From Demequina sp. TMPB413 (GTDB taxonomy: Bacteria; Actinomycetota; Actinomycetes; Actinomycetales; Demequinaceae): a stretch of DNA of 64,000 nucleotides. Where the stretch lies: contig NZ_CP096184.1 in assembly GCF_020447105.2 (NCBI RefSeq), forward strand, positions 2,108,001 through 2,172,000, given 5' to 3'. Under the pieces are notes generated by a model. It ran no database searches. It saw only the letters and a program-made list of their open reading frames with translations, and was not told where the DNA came from. This document shows, piece by piece, positions 24,869 through 33,962 of this stretch (positions within the stretch are counted from its first letter, which is position 1; the number at the start of each line of letters is the position of its first letter). The position numbers were made by a program, and so were the translations under genes.

Positions 24869-26331
24869 TTGGCGACCTGCGTCATGAGGAGGTGGCGCGC
24901 GTCCACGGGTGTCTCCATGGGGTACTGGCCGGTGAAGCACGCTGTGCAGAGGCGTTCCTCCGCCTGCTGGGTGGCGGCAACCATGCCTTCGAGTGAGATG
25001 TGGCCGAGCGAGTCGGCTCCGATGTACTCACGCAACTCTTCGATCGTCTTGCCAACCGACGCAAGCTCCTCGCGCGTCGGGAAGTCGATGCCATAGAAGC
25101 ACGGCCACTGAACAGGCGGCGCAGAGATGCGCACGTGAACCTCGGTGACGCCTGCGTCGCGCAGCATTGCGATGATCGCGCGCTGAGTATTGCCGCGCAC
25201 GATCGTGTCGTCGACCACGATCAGTCGCTTGCCTGCGATCACTTCGCGCAGCGGATTGAGCTTGAGCCTGATACCCAACTGGCGAAGGGTCTGCGAGGGC
25301 TGGATGAACGTGCGGCCCACGTAGGCATTCTTGGTGAGTCCCTGGGCAAAGGGGATTCCAGACGCCTGGGCGTAGCCGACCGCCGCTGGCGTCCCTGACT
25401 CTGGCACAGGGATCACGAGGTCGGCCTCGACGGGGTGCTCGCGCGCGAGCGTCCGACCCATCTCGAGCCTGGCTGCCTGGATGGACCGGCCTGCGATCGA
25501 GGTGTCGGGCCTGGCCAAATAGACGTATTCGAAGACGCAACCGTGCGGCTCGGCCTTGGCGAAGCGCTGGGAGTGAACGCCGTCGGCGTCGATCGTGAGG
25601 AACTCGCCTGGCTCAACCTCCCGCACAAACTGGGCGCCGACGATGTCGAGCGCAGGGATCTCGGAAGCGACCACCCAGCCGCCTGACGGCAAGGAGCCCA
25701 GGACGAGCGGGCGCACGCCGTGAGGGTCACGCGCGGCATACAAGGCGTGCTCGTCCATGAACACGAAGGAGAACGCGCCCTTCACATGAGGCAGCAGCTC
25801 AAGTGCGGTCTCCGACAGCGTGTCGAACTCATCGGAACCCAGCAGCGCCGTCACGATCGCCGTGTCGGTGCACTTGCCACCCTTGAGGTCGAGGCGCTTG
25901 GCCATCCCCTCGCGCGCAACCAACAGGTCGATCAGTTCTTGGGGGTTGGTGAGGTTGCCGTTGTGGCCGACAGCGACGGTGCCGTGAGCAGTGGGGCCGA
26001 GCGTCGGCTGGGCATTGGCCCACGTCGAGGCGCCCGTCGTGGAGTAGCGGGCGTGCCCCACGGCGATGTGGCCCTGGAGCGCCTCGAGCGCTCCCTCGTC
26101 GAACACTTGGGACACGAGCCCCATGTCCTTGAACACCAGAATCTTGTTGCCGTCTGACGCAGCGATGCCAGCGGACTCCTGACCGCGGTGCTGGAGCGCG
26201 TACAGCCCGAAGTAGGTCAGCTTGGCGACCTCTTCGCCGGGCGCGTACACGCCGAACACTCCGCAAGCGTCCTGTGGGCCCTTCTCGCCCGGCATCAGAT
26301 CGTGATTGAGACGTCCGTCACCGCGGGCCAT
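24865..26331 (-). CDS. purF: Amidophosphoribosyltransferase
   Basis: 488-residue first committed enzyme of purine synthesis (PRPP + glutamine to phosphoribosylamine). The glutaminase nucleophile is Cys23 in DACGVFGVYAPGEE. The preceding 22 residues are the propeptide that must be removed to free it. Other motifs are LQHRGQESAGIA, NGNLTN and the PRPP loop VDDTIVRGNTQRA. Clustered cysteines near the C-terminus (LCTACFTGQYP) fit the iron-sulfur-containing PurF type. ATG 26331 has GAAGGGA six bases upstream and lies within the end of the upstream gene (14-bp overlap). Confidence 0.96.
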   Translation of the reverse strand: MARGDGRLNHDLMPGEKGPQDACGVFGVYAPGEEVAKLTYFGLYALQHRGQESAGIAASDGNKILVFKDMGLVSQVFDEGALEALQGHIAVGHARYSTTGASTWANAQPTLGPTAHGTVAVGHNGNLTNPQELIDLLVAREGMAKRLDLKGGKCTDTAIVTALLGSDEFDTLSETALELLPHVKGAFSFVFMDEHALYAARDPHGVRPLVLGSLPSGGWVVASEIPALDIVGAQFVREVEPGEFLTIDADGVHSQRFAKAEPHGCVFEYVYLARPDTSIAGRSIQAARLEMGRTLAREHPVEADLVIPVPESGTPAAVGYAQASGIPFAQGLTKNAYVGRTFIQPSQTLRQLGIRLKLNPLREVIAGKRLIVVDDTIVRGNTQRAIIAMLRDAGVTEVHVRISAPPVQWPCFYGIDFPTREELASVGKTIEELREYIGADSLGHISLEGMVAATQQAEERLCTACFTGQYPMETPVDARHLLMTQVAK

Positions 26332-26677
26332 CGGCCATCCCTTCATCGTCGTGGCTTTCGCTGGGTGCGTCCCAGACAGAATCAATGGAGGCGCGCTGTC
26401 GGTCGGCTGAGCGGCCAGAGACGTACTCCATGACCGCCGCTTGCGCGCCCGTGATGAGCCCGCCCGCAAGGGCACCTGCGACGCCAAGCATCAACATGGC
26501 AACACCCCGGCCGACGCTGGTGCCGGCTGGCAGCGTGGCGCCCAGGATGAGGCCAACAAATAGGCCGATGCCGACGCCGGTGAGGATGAAGCGTTCCGTG
26601 CGGGGCGCTCGGCGATAGGTCGCCGGAATGGCGCTGTCGCGCAAGTGGTCCTCGGTGGGCTCGGTGCCGTCGCTCAC
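26318..26677 (-). CDS. Hypothetical two-helix membrane protein upstream of purF
   Basis: 119 residues. A charged cytoplasmic N-terminus is followed by two Gly-rich transmembrane helices (residues about 31-50, FILTGVGIGLFVGLILGATL, and 58-80, AMLMLGVAGALAGGLITGAQ) and an acidic tail. I do not recognise a named family. Small proteins of this shape are often found just before purF in actinobacteria. Its end overlaps purF by 14 bp, so the two are co-transcribed. Confidence 0.75.
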   Translation of the reverse strand: MSDGTEPTEDHLRDSAIPATYRRAPRTERFILTGVGIGLFVGLILGATLPAGTSVGRGVAMLMLGVAGALAGGLITGAQAAVMEYVSGRSADRQRASIDSVWDAPSESHDDEGMADGPR

Positions 26678-26700
26678 GGGATGAGTCTAGGCGGTGACGC

Positions 26701-26729
26701 GCCCGCGCCGGTGCGTGACCGGCGCGGGC
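26701..26729 (-). terminator. Terminator of the AglEFG-like operon
   Basis: GCCCGCGCCGGT (26701-26712) and ACCGGCGCGGGC (26718-26729) form a perfect 12-bp stem with a 5-nt loop, just past the permease stop at 26737. Confidence 0.82.
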
Positions 26730-26736
26730 GGCACCG

Positions 26737-27678
26737 TTAGCCCTTGGTCGAACCGGCCAGCAGGCCGCGAACGAAGTACCGCTGAAGCGAGAAGAACACG
26801 ATCAGCGGGATGATCATCGAGATGAACGCGGCGGGAGGGACCAGGTAGGCGTATTGGCCATAGTCACCCGCAAGGTTCGAGATCGGGTAGGTCAGTGGAT
26901 AGGTCTTGCTGCCACCGAACACTGCCGATACGAGCAGGTCGTTCCACACCCACAGGAACTGGAAGATCGCCAGCGACGCCACTGCGGGCAGCGACAACGG
27001 GATGATGATCCGGAAGAACGTCTGCGTGTGGCTGGCGCCGTCAACGCGCGCGGCTTCGAGGATGTCGCTGGGTATCTGAGACACGAAGTTGTGTAACAGG
27101 AACACCGCTAGCGGCATGGCGAAGATCGTGTGCGCTATCCACACTCCAGGGAATTGACCGGCGATGCCGAGGTTCTCTGGACCGAGGATCCTGAGCAGCG
27201 GGATGAGCGCCAACTGCAGCGGCACCACCTGCAAAGCGAAGATCATCACGAACAGGAAGTTCGAGCCCCTAAACGGGATCCATGCGAACGCGTAGGCCGC
27301 CATGAGGCCGAGCACCAGCGGGAACACCACCGACGGCACCGTCACCACAATCGAGTTGATGACGTTGCCGAGCAACGGTGGTGCCGTGGAGTTGTCGCCG
27401 AACGACTGGAACAACACGTGGTTGAAGTTAGAGAAGGTCAAGTCGCCATCGGCGAGAACCTCCCACCAGGCGTCGGTGCGGTAGCGGTCGCCGGGAATGA
27501 GCGCCGTCATGAAGAGGGCCACCGTGGGGATGGTCCACAGCATGGCGATGATGATCGCGGCAGCGGTGGCCCATGGCGATGTCAGGTTCTCCTTGGCCTG
27601 GCCTGCCCTGGTCTTTCTGCGGGCGGACTTCGGCTTGGGCGTAGCTTCTGGGCCAGCGGGAGGCATCACAACACTCAT
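26737..27678 (-). CDS. Carbohydrate ABC transporter permease (MalG/AglG type)
   Basis: 313 residues, six transmembrane helices. The EAA coupling loop is SDILEAARVDGASHTQTFFR. A charged N-terminal tail (about 35 residues) precedes the first helix. It pairs with the MalF-type permease encoded just upstream, whose stop shares one base with this start (27678). The energising ATPase is not encoded here and is probably a shared MsiK-type ATPase elsewhere. Sequence character (GVWIAHTIFAMPLAVFLLHN) suggests the alpha-glucoside AglG group, but the sugar is inferred. Confidence 0.86.
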   Translation of the reverse strand: MSVVMPPAGPEATPKPKSARRKTRAGQAKENLTSPWATAAAIIIAMLWTIPTVALFMTALIPGDRYRTDAWWEVLADGDLTFSNFNHVLFQSFGDNSTAPPLLGNVINSIVVTVPSVVFPLVLGLMAAYAFAWIPFRGSNFLFVMIFALQVVPLQLALIPLLRILGPENLGIAGQFPGVWIAHTIFAMPLAVFLLHNFVSQIPSDILEAARVDGASHTQTFFRIIIPLSLPAVASLAIFQFLWVWNDLLVSAVFGGSKTYPLTYPISNLAGDYGQYAYLVPPAAFISMIIPLIVFFSLQRYFVRGLLAGSTKG

Positions 27679-28751
27679 CAGCGCGTCTCCTTCACCTTGT
27701 TGAGCGACCGCACGTTGTAAATCACGATCGGAATGACGAAGACGAACAGGATCACGGCGAGCGCCGCGCCGAGGGGCTCGCGGCCCTCCACGAAGCTCAA
27801 GACGTACATCTTGTTAGCGACGATGTCGGTGTTGTCGCGTCCCTGGGTCACTGTGCGGACGATGTCGTAGACCTTGAGGGAGGCGATCGTGATGGTGGTG
27901 AGCACCACCACCAAGGTTGCCCGAATCGACGGCACCGTAATGGACCAGAACCGCTGCCAGGCGTTGGCTCCATCAAGAGAGGCGGCTTCGTTCATCTCCG
28001 CCGGAACGCCCTTGATCGCGGCCGAGATGATCACCATGGCGAATCCGGTCTGGATCCATACCAAGATCACGATCAAGAAGAACGTGTTCCAAGGGGACTC
28101 GACGAGGAAGTTCACGGGCTCAACGCCGATCCACGACAACAACGCGTTGAGCATGCCCGTCTGGGAACCGACCTGGTTGTAGTCATACATGACCGAGCCC
28201 CAGATGACGGAGGCGCCCACGAACGAGATGGCCATCGGCATGAAGACGAGCGACTTCAGCGCCTTCTCACCCTTGGCCTTATCGATGAAGACCGCGTAAG
28301 CGAGACCGATGGTGGTGGAGAGCCCTGGAACCAGGACCATCCAGATCATGGTGTTGATGACGGACCGCAGCGTGGTCGGGTCAGTGAAGGCGAACCGGTA
28401 GTTGTCGAGGCCGGTGAACTGAGTGACCGTGGTGTAGATGCCGGTCGTGGGATCGGGCTGCTCAACGACCTTGTTGAACGACAGCCAGATGGTGTCGATG
28501 GCGGGCCAGATGAGGCCCACTCCAAGAAGAAAGAGAACTGGTGCGATCAACACGACCAGTTGGACCTTGTCGCGGATCCTGCCTCGCACGAGGTCGGCGC
28601 CGAACATGACGAGCGATACCACGACAAGAAAAGCCACGATTGCAATTGCGGCGAGCAACAGATTGCTGCTCTGTGTTTCCCAGAACTCGCCATCGAGCCC
28701 TGCCATGGGCAGCCCCCGCGACAAGGACAAGGGCACCTCAGTCGACGTCAT
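27678..28751 (-). CDS. Carbohydrate ABC transporter permease (MalF/AglF type)
   Basis: 357 residues. An extra N-terminal helix (LLLAAIAIVAFLVVVSLVMF), seen in AglF-like proteins, is followed by six transporter helices. The EAA loop is AEMNEAASLDGANAWQRFW. The stretch PAIDTIWLSFNKVVEQPDPT is in the first extracellular region. It sits between the binding-protein gene, from which it is separated by a stem-loop, and the MalG-type permease, sharing one base with the latter. It imports an oligosaccharide, probably an alpha-glucoside. Confidence 0.86.
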   Translation of the reverse strand: MTSTEVPLSLSRGLPMAGLDGEFWETQSSNLLLAAIAIVAFLVVVSLVMFGADLVRGRIRDKVQLVVLIAPVLFLLGVGLIWPAIDTIWLSFNKVVEQPDPTTGIYTTVTQFTGLDNYRFAFTDPTTLRSVINTMIWMVLVPGLSTTIGLAYAVFIDKAKGEKALKSLVFMPMAISFVGASVIWGSVMYDYNQVGSQTGMLNALLSWIGVEPVNFLVESPWNTFFLIVILVWIQTGFAMVIISAAIKGVPAEMNEAASLDGANAWQRFWSITVPSIRATLVVVLTTITIASLKVYDIVRTVTQGRDNTDIVANKMYVLSFVEGREPLGAALAVILFVFVIPIVIYNVRSLNKVKETR

Positions 28752-28784
28752 CGTCGATTCCTTTCACCTCGTGTGGCAGACACC

Positions 28785-28818
28785 GGCTGGGCCCCGCGAC
28801 GATGCGCGAGGCCCAGCC
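28785..28818 (-). terminator. Intercistronic stem-loop after the AglE-like gene
   Basis: GGCTGGGCC (28785-28793) and GGCCCAGCC (28810-28818) pair perfectly, with a small inner CGCG pairing. It lies between the binding-protein stop (28841) and the permease start (28751), the same position as the chvE-mmsA stem-loop. Confidence 0.6.
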
Positions 28819-28840
28819 AGCTTGAGGACTTACCTTGACC

Positions 28841-30211
28841 TTACGGCCAAGCGTTCTCGATGTCCGTCAGAACGGTCTCGAGCGGCTTGCCCGTGACGTA
28901 GTCGTTCATGCCGGTCCAGAACGCGGAGGAACCCACCTGTGCAGGCATCAGGTCCGATGCGTCGAAGCGGAAGACGGTGTCTTCGCCCTGCAGGATTTCA
29001 ATGGACTCCTGCCCGATGGGGCTGGAGGCGTTGTTCGGGTCGAGACCCTTGTTGGCCGAGATGACGCCACCGATCGAGACGCGCTCGTTGGCCCAGGTGT
29101 CGGACGCAAGGAACGTCTGGAGCGCCACGGTTGCTGGGTTGTCGTTGAACGCGGCCACGAACTCGCCGCCACCGGTGACGGCGTCGCCGTCAGCCTCGTC
29201 GATCTTGGGCGTCAGGAATGCCCAGACGTCACCCTCTGGGTCAACGTTGGTGCCCTCTGGCCACTGTGCCTCGTAGAACGAAGCCTGGTGGTGCAGCGAG
29301 CAGCTGCCCTCGAGAATCTGCAGTCCAGCCTCCTGGAAGGCCGTGTCCACGATCGACGCCGAGTCACCGAGGCCACCGTTGACGTACTCGGGGTCCAGTG
29401 CAATGGCACCGAAAGCCTCGAACGCCTCCGTGATCTCAGGCGACGTGAAGTCGAGGTCGCCGGCAACCCACGCGTCGTAGGCCTCCGGGCCCTGCTGACG
29501 CAAGACGATGTCCTCGATCCAGTCGGTGCCAGGCCAGCCCGTTGCGGTGCCGGACTCGAAGCCGATGCACCACGGAGCGTAGTTGGCGCCCGAGCCTGGG
29601 TTGGCGGCCATTTCGGCCGTCAGTTCCATGAGGCCATCCCACGTGGTGGGAACCTCGTAGCCCTTCTCGGCGAACTCGGTTGGCGAGTACCAGACCCAGC
29701 CCTTGACCGACGCCATGAGCGGTGCCGCGTAGAACGTCTCACCCACGGTGCCGTAGTTCTTCCAGTCCTCTGACCAGAACTCGTCAACGTTCGCCTCGAC
29801 CGACTCAGGAGCGGCAACGACCGCGCCGGTGCCTACCACGCGCTGGAGGAGACCAGGCTGCGGGATGATCGCCAGGTCAGGGGCGTTGCCACCCTCGACG
29901 CGAATGTTGATCTCGGTCTCGAACTCATCCGAGCCGTTGTACGTCACGTCGATACCGGTGCATTCTTCGAACTTGGTGATCGACTGCTCGAGCTGCTCGG
30001 CTTCGACACCAGAGATGGTGCCGTAGAGCTCGACGGCGTCGCCTTCGAACGTTCCGTAGTCGGCGTAGGCCTCGCAGCCCGCCGCCATGTTGCCGCCGTC
30101 GTCCGTTGTCATCGTGCCCGTGGTGTCAGGGTCGTCCGAGGACGAACATCCTGCCAACAAGAGACCCGAGACGGCGACGGTAGCAAGCTGAACCTTCATG
30201 ATTCGCTTCAT
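28841..30211 (-). CDS. Extracellular sugar-binding lipoprotein (AglE-like)
   Basis: 456-residue lipoprotein with lipobox LAGC (Cys22) and a Thr/Asp/Gly linker, then a type 2 sugar-binding fold (YGTISGVEAEQLEQSITKFE, GGNAPDLAIIPQPGLLQRVV, WCIGFESGTATGWPGTDWIE). This matches the alpha-glucoside AglE-like group rather than classical MalE. ATG 30211 is chosen because a signal peptide begins there and GAGAGGAAAG lies upstream; the frame opens further without a plausible start. Two LacI-type operators lie about 195-230 bp upstream. First gene of the operon. Confidence 0.88.
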   Translation of the reverse strand: MKRIMKVQLATVAVSGLLLAGCSSSDDPDTTGTMTTDDGGNMAAGCEAYADYGTFEGDAVELYGTISGVEAEQLEQSITKFEECTGIDVTYNGSDEFETEINIRVEGGNAPDLAIIPQPGLLQRVVGTGAVVAAPESVEANVDEFWSEDWKNYGTVGETFYAAPLMASVKGWVWYSPTEFAEKGYEVPTTWDGLMELTAEMAANPGSGANYAPWCIGFESGTATGWPGTDWIEDIVLRQQGPEAYDAWVAGDLDFTSPEITEAFEAFGAIALDPEYVNGGLGDSASIVDTAFQEAGLQILEGSCSLHHQASFYEAQWPEGTNVDPEGDVWAFLTPKIDEADGDAVTGGGEFVAAFNDNPATVALQTFLASDTWANERVSIGGVISANKGLDPNNASSPIGQESIEILQGEDTVFRFDASDLMPAQVGSSAFWTGMNDYVTGKPLETVLTDIENAWP

Positions 30212-30405
30212 TAGCGTTGCTTTCCTCTCCGTTGAGTCGTGCCTGTGCTCCGACGAGGTTTTGCGGGATACCTGCACCCGCTTCACCTGGTAGGTAGCCG
30301 CGACGGTCAAGGGAACTCTGACCACCGCTCGCGACCGTTTCCACCATATGCAGGCCATAAGGCCCAGGCAATCGCAGAACGCGGTTCATGTCCCGATCAC
30401 GGCTT

Positions 30406-30442
30406 CGATAACGTTTTCGTTACCACTTTGCAACCGTTATCA
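30406..30442. promoter_or_regulatory. Tandem LacI-type operators upstream of the AglEFG-like operon
   Basis: CGATAACGTTTTCG (30406-30419) and TGCAACCGTTATCA (30429-30442) both fit the general LacI-family pattern nnnnAnCGnTnnnn; the second matches TGnnAnCGnTnnCA exactly. They are 23 bp centre to centre, about two helical turns. No LacI gene is adjacent, so the repressor is encoded elsewhere or is one of the two in this window. Confidence 0.55.
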
Positions 30443-30495
30443 CTGGTACGCGTGCGGTCGCCCAGGGGCTCGGTCGCGGCCGCGCTCCCCCTTCC

Positions 30496-30622
30496 AAATG
30501 GCTTGATTCGTACCGCCTTGCCGGGGGTCTGCGGCCGCAGTGGCTTGATGCGTACCGGGCCCGGTACGCATCAAGCCACTGGCGCGCAAAAGGCCCCGGC
30601 GGCGGTACAAATCAAGCCATTT
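30496..30622. repeat. Intergenic inverted repeat element, family C copy 1 (double)
   Basis: Two left arms (TGGCTTGATTCGTACC at 30499 and TGGCTTGATGCGTACC at 30541) are 42 bp apart. They are matched by two right arms ending at 30578 and 30619. The inner pair is a perfect 44-bp palindrome (30538-30581). The outer pair adds GCC/GGC and AAAT/ATTT. It lies in the 493-bp gap between the AglE-like gene and the sterol-carrier gene. The rest of the gap holds the LacI operators and, near 30623-30704, nothing recognisable. Confidence 0.82.
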
Positions 30623-30704
30623 TCGGTGGGGGTGCGTGCTGGTGCCAGGCGTCTTGCTGGCACCGTGCACTCACGGGCGCCGACGCCCATCAAGACAGTC
30701 CTGA

Positions 30705-31130
30705 TCAGACCAGCGGTAGCAGTCCCGACAATTCAGCTCGCTCGCCCGACGCTCGCGCCTTGCCCTCGCGGACGGCGTCGGCCCACGCCACGTCACCCGT
30801 GCACAGAGCTACCCACGTCTCGGCGTCCATTTCGATCACGGCAGGGGGCGTGCCGCGTCGGTGCGAGGTCCCCTCAATGCACTGCACCGCCCCGAACGGT
30901 GGCACGCGCACCTCGACGCTGCGACCAGGGGCGCGCTCGCCAAGCTCCTGGAGCAAGTACCTCACTGCGGTGGCCGTGATCGAGGAGTCCACGCCGAACA
31001 GCTCCCGCGATCCCTGAGGTGAGTCCACACGGGAACTGTCAGAGGACGCCGCCAGCGGCGTACGGCGGGCGGCCACGATCTGGTCCACCGCGTTGCGGCC
31101 TATCGAGGGAGAGATTCGTCGCTGAGCCAT
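30705..31130 (-). CDS. Sterol carrier family protein (SCP-like)
   Basis: 141 residues. A short basic N-terminus (MAQRRISPSIGRNAVDQI) leads to an SCP2-like fold: TAVRYLLQELGERAPGRSVE, VRVPPFGAVQCIEGTSHRRG, PPAVIEMDAETWVALCTGDV. This is the actinobacterial bacterial-SCP group commonly found just downstream of purL; its lipid ligand is unknown. The ATG at 31130 gives the usual length. It follows purL on the same strand after 117 bp and may share its transcript. Confidence 0.82.
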   Translation of the reverse strand: MAQRRISPSIGRNAVDQIVAARRTPLAASSDSSRVDSPQGSRELFGVDSSITATAVRYLLQELGERAPGRSVEVRVPPFGAVQCIEGTSHRRGTPPAVIEMDAETWVALCTGDVAWADAVREGKARASGERAELSGLLPLV

Positions 31131-31247
31131 GCGGTCAAGTCTGCCGCAGGCTCGGCGAGGGTGCGCGCCGACGGTGCTTGTCGACACCGGCCGACGCAGC
31201 GTCGCAGTTGCGCCAAGCCCTCGCCCCCGGCCGACGCAGTGGCGCTG

Positions 31248-33575
31248 TTATGCGAAACGTGCGGGCAGCGGCGCGTCCCAAGCCTCGCGAAGACCCTCGA
31301 GCGCCAGCGTGAACTGTCCCTGAACCTCGATGACCGGCTCTTCTTGAGTGACGCCGACACGCGCGAAGTCCACGCCCCGCGCCTCGAGCATGGCTGTCCA
31401 GCGCGGCTCTTCCGTGCGAGGCACCGCGACCAGCACGCGTCCTTGCGACTCGCTGAGCCATGCCTGGGCCGGGCTCACGCCGTCGCGCGTGACGATCTCG
31501 TCCAGCACCACCCGCGCACCCACCCCGTACCGCAACGCTCCCATGGCGACCGCCGCGGCAAGCCCGCCCTCGGTCACCTCGCGGGCGGCGTCGGCCAAAC
31601 CGTCACGCGACGCGGACACCATCACCTCTGCCAGCACCTTCTCGGCGGCGAAGTCGACAGCGGGCGGCAGCCCGCCTAGGTGCCCGTGCAGTCCAGCGAA
31701 AGCGGAGCCGTCGAGCTCCGCGCGCGTGGCGCCCACCAAGTACAGGGCCTGCCCAGCCTCCCGCCACCCCGAGGGAGTGGCGCGGCGGACGTCGTCGAAG
31801 ACGCCAAGGATGCCGACGATCGGGGTGGGGTTGATCGAGGAGTCGATGCGCCCTGGTTCACCGGTGCCGTTGTAGAGGGATACGTTGCCGCCGGTGACGG
31901 GCACGCCCAACTCGAGACATGCGTCGGCGATGCCGCGCACGGCCTCCGCGAACTGCCACATCGAGTCTGGGTCCTCGGGCGAGCCGAAGTTGAGCCCGTC
32001 GGTCACGGCGCGCGGCTCGGCGCCGGCAATCGCGACGGCGCGGTACGCCGCCGCCACTGCTTGTTCGGCACCGGCGTAGGGGTCGAGCTTGGTGTAGCGG
32101 TCATTCGAGCGGGTGGCGATCGCGACTCCGCGGCCCGTCGTCTCGTCGACGCGCACCACGCCCACCTCGTCCGGGCGGGCCTGCGCGGTGTTTCCCTGAA
32201 CATAGCGGTCGTACTGACTAGTAACCCAAGCCCTGTTCGCGAGTGCCGGGGAACCAAGTAGCGCCAGCGTCGTCGCCTTCAAGGCGTCACCGTCTGCGGG
32301 AAGCGCGAGGGACGACGACGTGTCGGCCTGGAGGCCGTCCATCCATGCGGGCCGCGCGTAGGGGCGCTCGTAGACGGGACCGTCGTGAGCGACGGTGCGA
32401 GGGTCGACGTCGACGATGCGCTGTCCGTGGTGGTCGATCGTGAGTCGCCCGGAGTCGTTGACCTCACCCACCACGGAGGACTCGATCTCCCACTTGCCCG
32501 TGATCGCCATGAACGCGTCGAGCTTCTCTGGCGTGACCACCGCCATCATGCGCTCCTGCGATTCCGACATGAGGATCTCGCCTGCGTTAAGGCTCGGGTC
32601 GCGAAGCAGGACGTCGTCGAGCCACACGTGCATGCCGCCGGAGCCGTTGGACGCGAGCTCGCTCGTGGCACACGAAATGCCAGCAGCACCAAGATCCTGG
32701 ATGCCCTGCACCACGTCGGCAGCGAACAACTCGAGGCAGCACTCGATCAGCACCTTCTCCATGAAGGGGTCGCCCACCTGGACGGAAGGTCGCTTGGCTG
32801 GCACGCCGCCTTCGAACGTCTCGCTCGCGAGGATCGAAGCCCCGCCGATGCCGTCGCCGCCGGTGCGCGCACCGAACAGGACCACCTTGTTGCCCACGCC
32901 TTCTGCGGAGGCCAGGTGAATGTCCTCGTGCTTCATGACGCCCACGCACAGCGCGTTGACGAGCGGGTTGCCCTGGAAGGACGCATCGAAGGAACAGCCG
33001 CCGCCGATGTTCGGCAGTCCGAGGGAGTTGCCGTAGCCGCCGACGCCGGCAACCACACCGTGGACGACGCGGGCGGTGTCGGGGTGGTCGATGTCGCCGA
33101 AGCGCAGCTCGTCCATGACGGCTACCGGGCGCGCGCCCATGGCGAGGATGTCGCGGACGATGCCGCCGACGCCGGTCGCGGCGCCTTGGTAAGGCTCCAC
33201 GTAGGAGGGGTGGTTGTGGGACTCGACCTTGAACGTCACGGCCCAGTTGTCGCCGATGTCCACCACGCCGGCGTTCTCGCCGATGCCCACCATGAGGTGC
33301 TTCTTCATCTCGTCGGTGGTCTTGGACCCGAACTGACGCAGGTGGACCTTGGACGACTTGTAAGAACAGTGCTCGGACCACATCACGGAGTACATGGCGA
33401 GTTCGGCGGCGGTGGGGCGGCGACCCAAGAGGTCAACGATGCGCTGGTACTCGTCGGGCTTGAGACCCAGGGCGGCGTACGGCATGTCCTGGTCGGCTGT
33501 CGCCTGCGCGTGCTCGACGGTGTCGAGGTGCGAGTCGGGTGCGGCGGCTGGGCTGGCGGCGGGCGCGTCGGTCAT
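31248..33575 (-). CDS. purL: Phosphoribosylformylglycinamidine synthase subunit PurL
   Basis: 775-residue small-type PurL, which works with separate PurQ and PurS (not in this window) to convert FGAR to FGAM with glutamine and ATP. Motifs include [75 protein letters not shown] and the second-half [11 protein letters not shown] 33575 begins a short Ala/Pro-rich lead before the conserved domain; the opening to 33770 is low complexity. Purine-operon partners purM and purF lie 6.4 kb away on the same strand. Confidence 0.96.
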   Translation of the reverse strand: MTDAPAASPAAAPDSHLDTVEHAQATADQDMPYAALGLKPDEYQRIVDLLGRRPTAAELAMYSVMWSEHCSYKSSKVHLRQFGSKTTDEMKKHLMVGIGENAGVVDIGDNWAVTFKVESHNHPSYVEPYQGAATGVGGIVRDILAMGARPVAVMDELRFGDIDHPDTARVVHGVVAGVGGYGNSLGLPNIGGGCSFDASFQGNPLVNALCVGVMKHEDIHLASAEGVGNKVVLFGARTGGDGIGGASILASETFEGGVPAKRPSVQVGDPFMEKVLIECCLELFAADVVQGIQDLGAAGISCATSELASNGSGGMHVWLDDVLLRDPSLNAGEILMSESQERMMAVVTPEKLDAFMAITGKWEIESSVVGEVNDSGRLTIDHHGQRIVDVDPRTVAHDGPVYERPYARPAWMDGLQADTSSSLALPADGDALKATTLALLGSPALANRAWVTSQYDRYVQGNTAQARPDEVGVVRVDETTGRGVAIATRSNDRYTKLDPYAGAEQAVAAAYRAVAIAGAEPRAVTDGLNFGSPEDPDSMWQFAEAVRGIADACLELGVPVTGGNVSLYNGTGEPGRIDSSINPTPIVGILGVFDDVRRATPSGWREAGQALYLVGATRAELDGSAFAGLHGHLGGLPPAVDFAAEKVLAEVMVSASRDGLADAAREVTEGGLAAAVAMGALRYGVGARVVLDEIVTRDGVSPAQAWLSESQGRVLVAVPRTEEPRWTAMLEARGVDFARVGVTQEEPVIEVQGQFTLALEGLREAWDAPLPARFA

Positions 33576-33726
33576 GCGGGTCCCTACTGTTTTCGGGGGT
33601 CGGCGGCTGGGGTTCAGCCTACCGGCGCGCGAGTCGCGTGGTGGTCGTTGGCGTGAGCGTGCGTGTGCGGGCGGGCTCGGCCCATCGAGCTCGCCGGGCC
33701 CGGGCTGTTGCGCGGACCCGTCCTCT

Positions 33727-33816
33727 AGCGCGCGCCCGTACCCTCCCGCGGCCCGCACTTCAGCGCGCACCCGTACCGTCCCGCGGCCCGCCCTTCAGCG
33801 CGCACCCGTACCCTCC
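33727..33816. repeat. 35-bp tandem repeat upstream of purL
   Basis: AGCGCGCACCCGTACC recurs at 33727, 33762 and 33797 with a 35-bp period; the first two units continue CTCCCGCGGCCCGC/GTCCCGCGGCCCGC. The third unit runs into the left arm of element D. The 387-bp gap between purL and the next gene holds this repeat and element D. I found no promoter motif or reading frame of merit in the remainder. Confidence 0.65.
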
Positions 33817-33898
33817 CTGACACCCGGTCGAGGGCGCGTCCCGCGTGTCGCGCGCGACACGCCGCACCTGCACGGACCGCTGTGTCAGGGACGGTACG
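33807..33898. repeat. Intergenic inverted repeat element, family D
   Basis: CGTACCCTCCCTGACAC (33807-33823) pairs with GTGTCAGGGACGGTACG (33882-33898) with a single mismatch across a 58-bp centre. Total 92 bp. The centre contains its own GTGTCGCGCGCGACAC palindrome. Architecture is the same as families A, B and C although the arm sequence is unrelated. Confidence 0.75.
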
Positions 33899-33962
33899 CA
33901 GGGGTGAGCGTGCCGCCGCGGATCATCAGAGGCCGCAGGGGTGCGCACGCGCGTAGGCGCGG

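Noticed and set aside
30440-30670. Small open frames through element C with repeated WLD-YR peptides
   Set aside because: The peptide similarity is explained by the DNA repeat itself. There is no ribosome site and the frames are not kept between C1 and C2.
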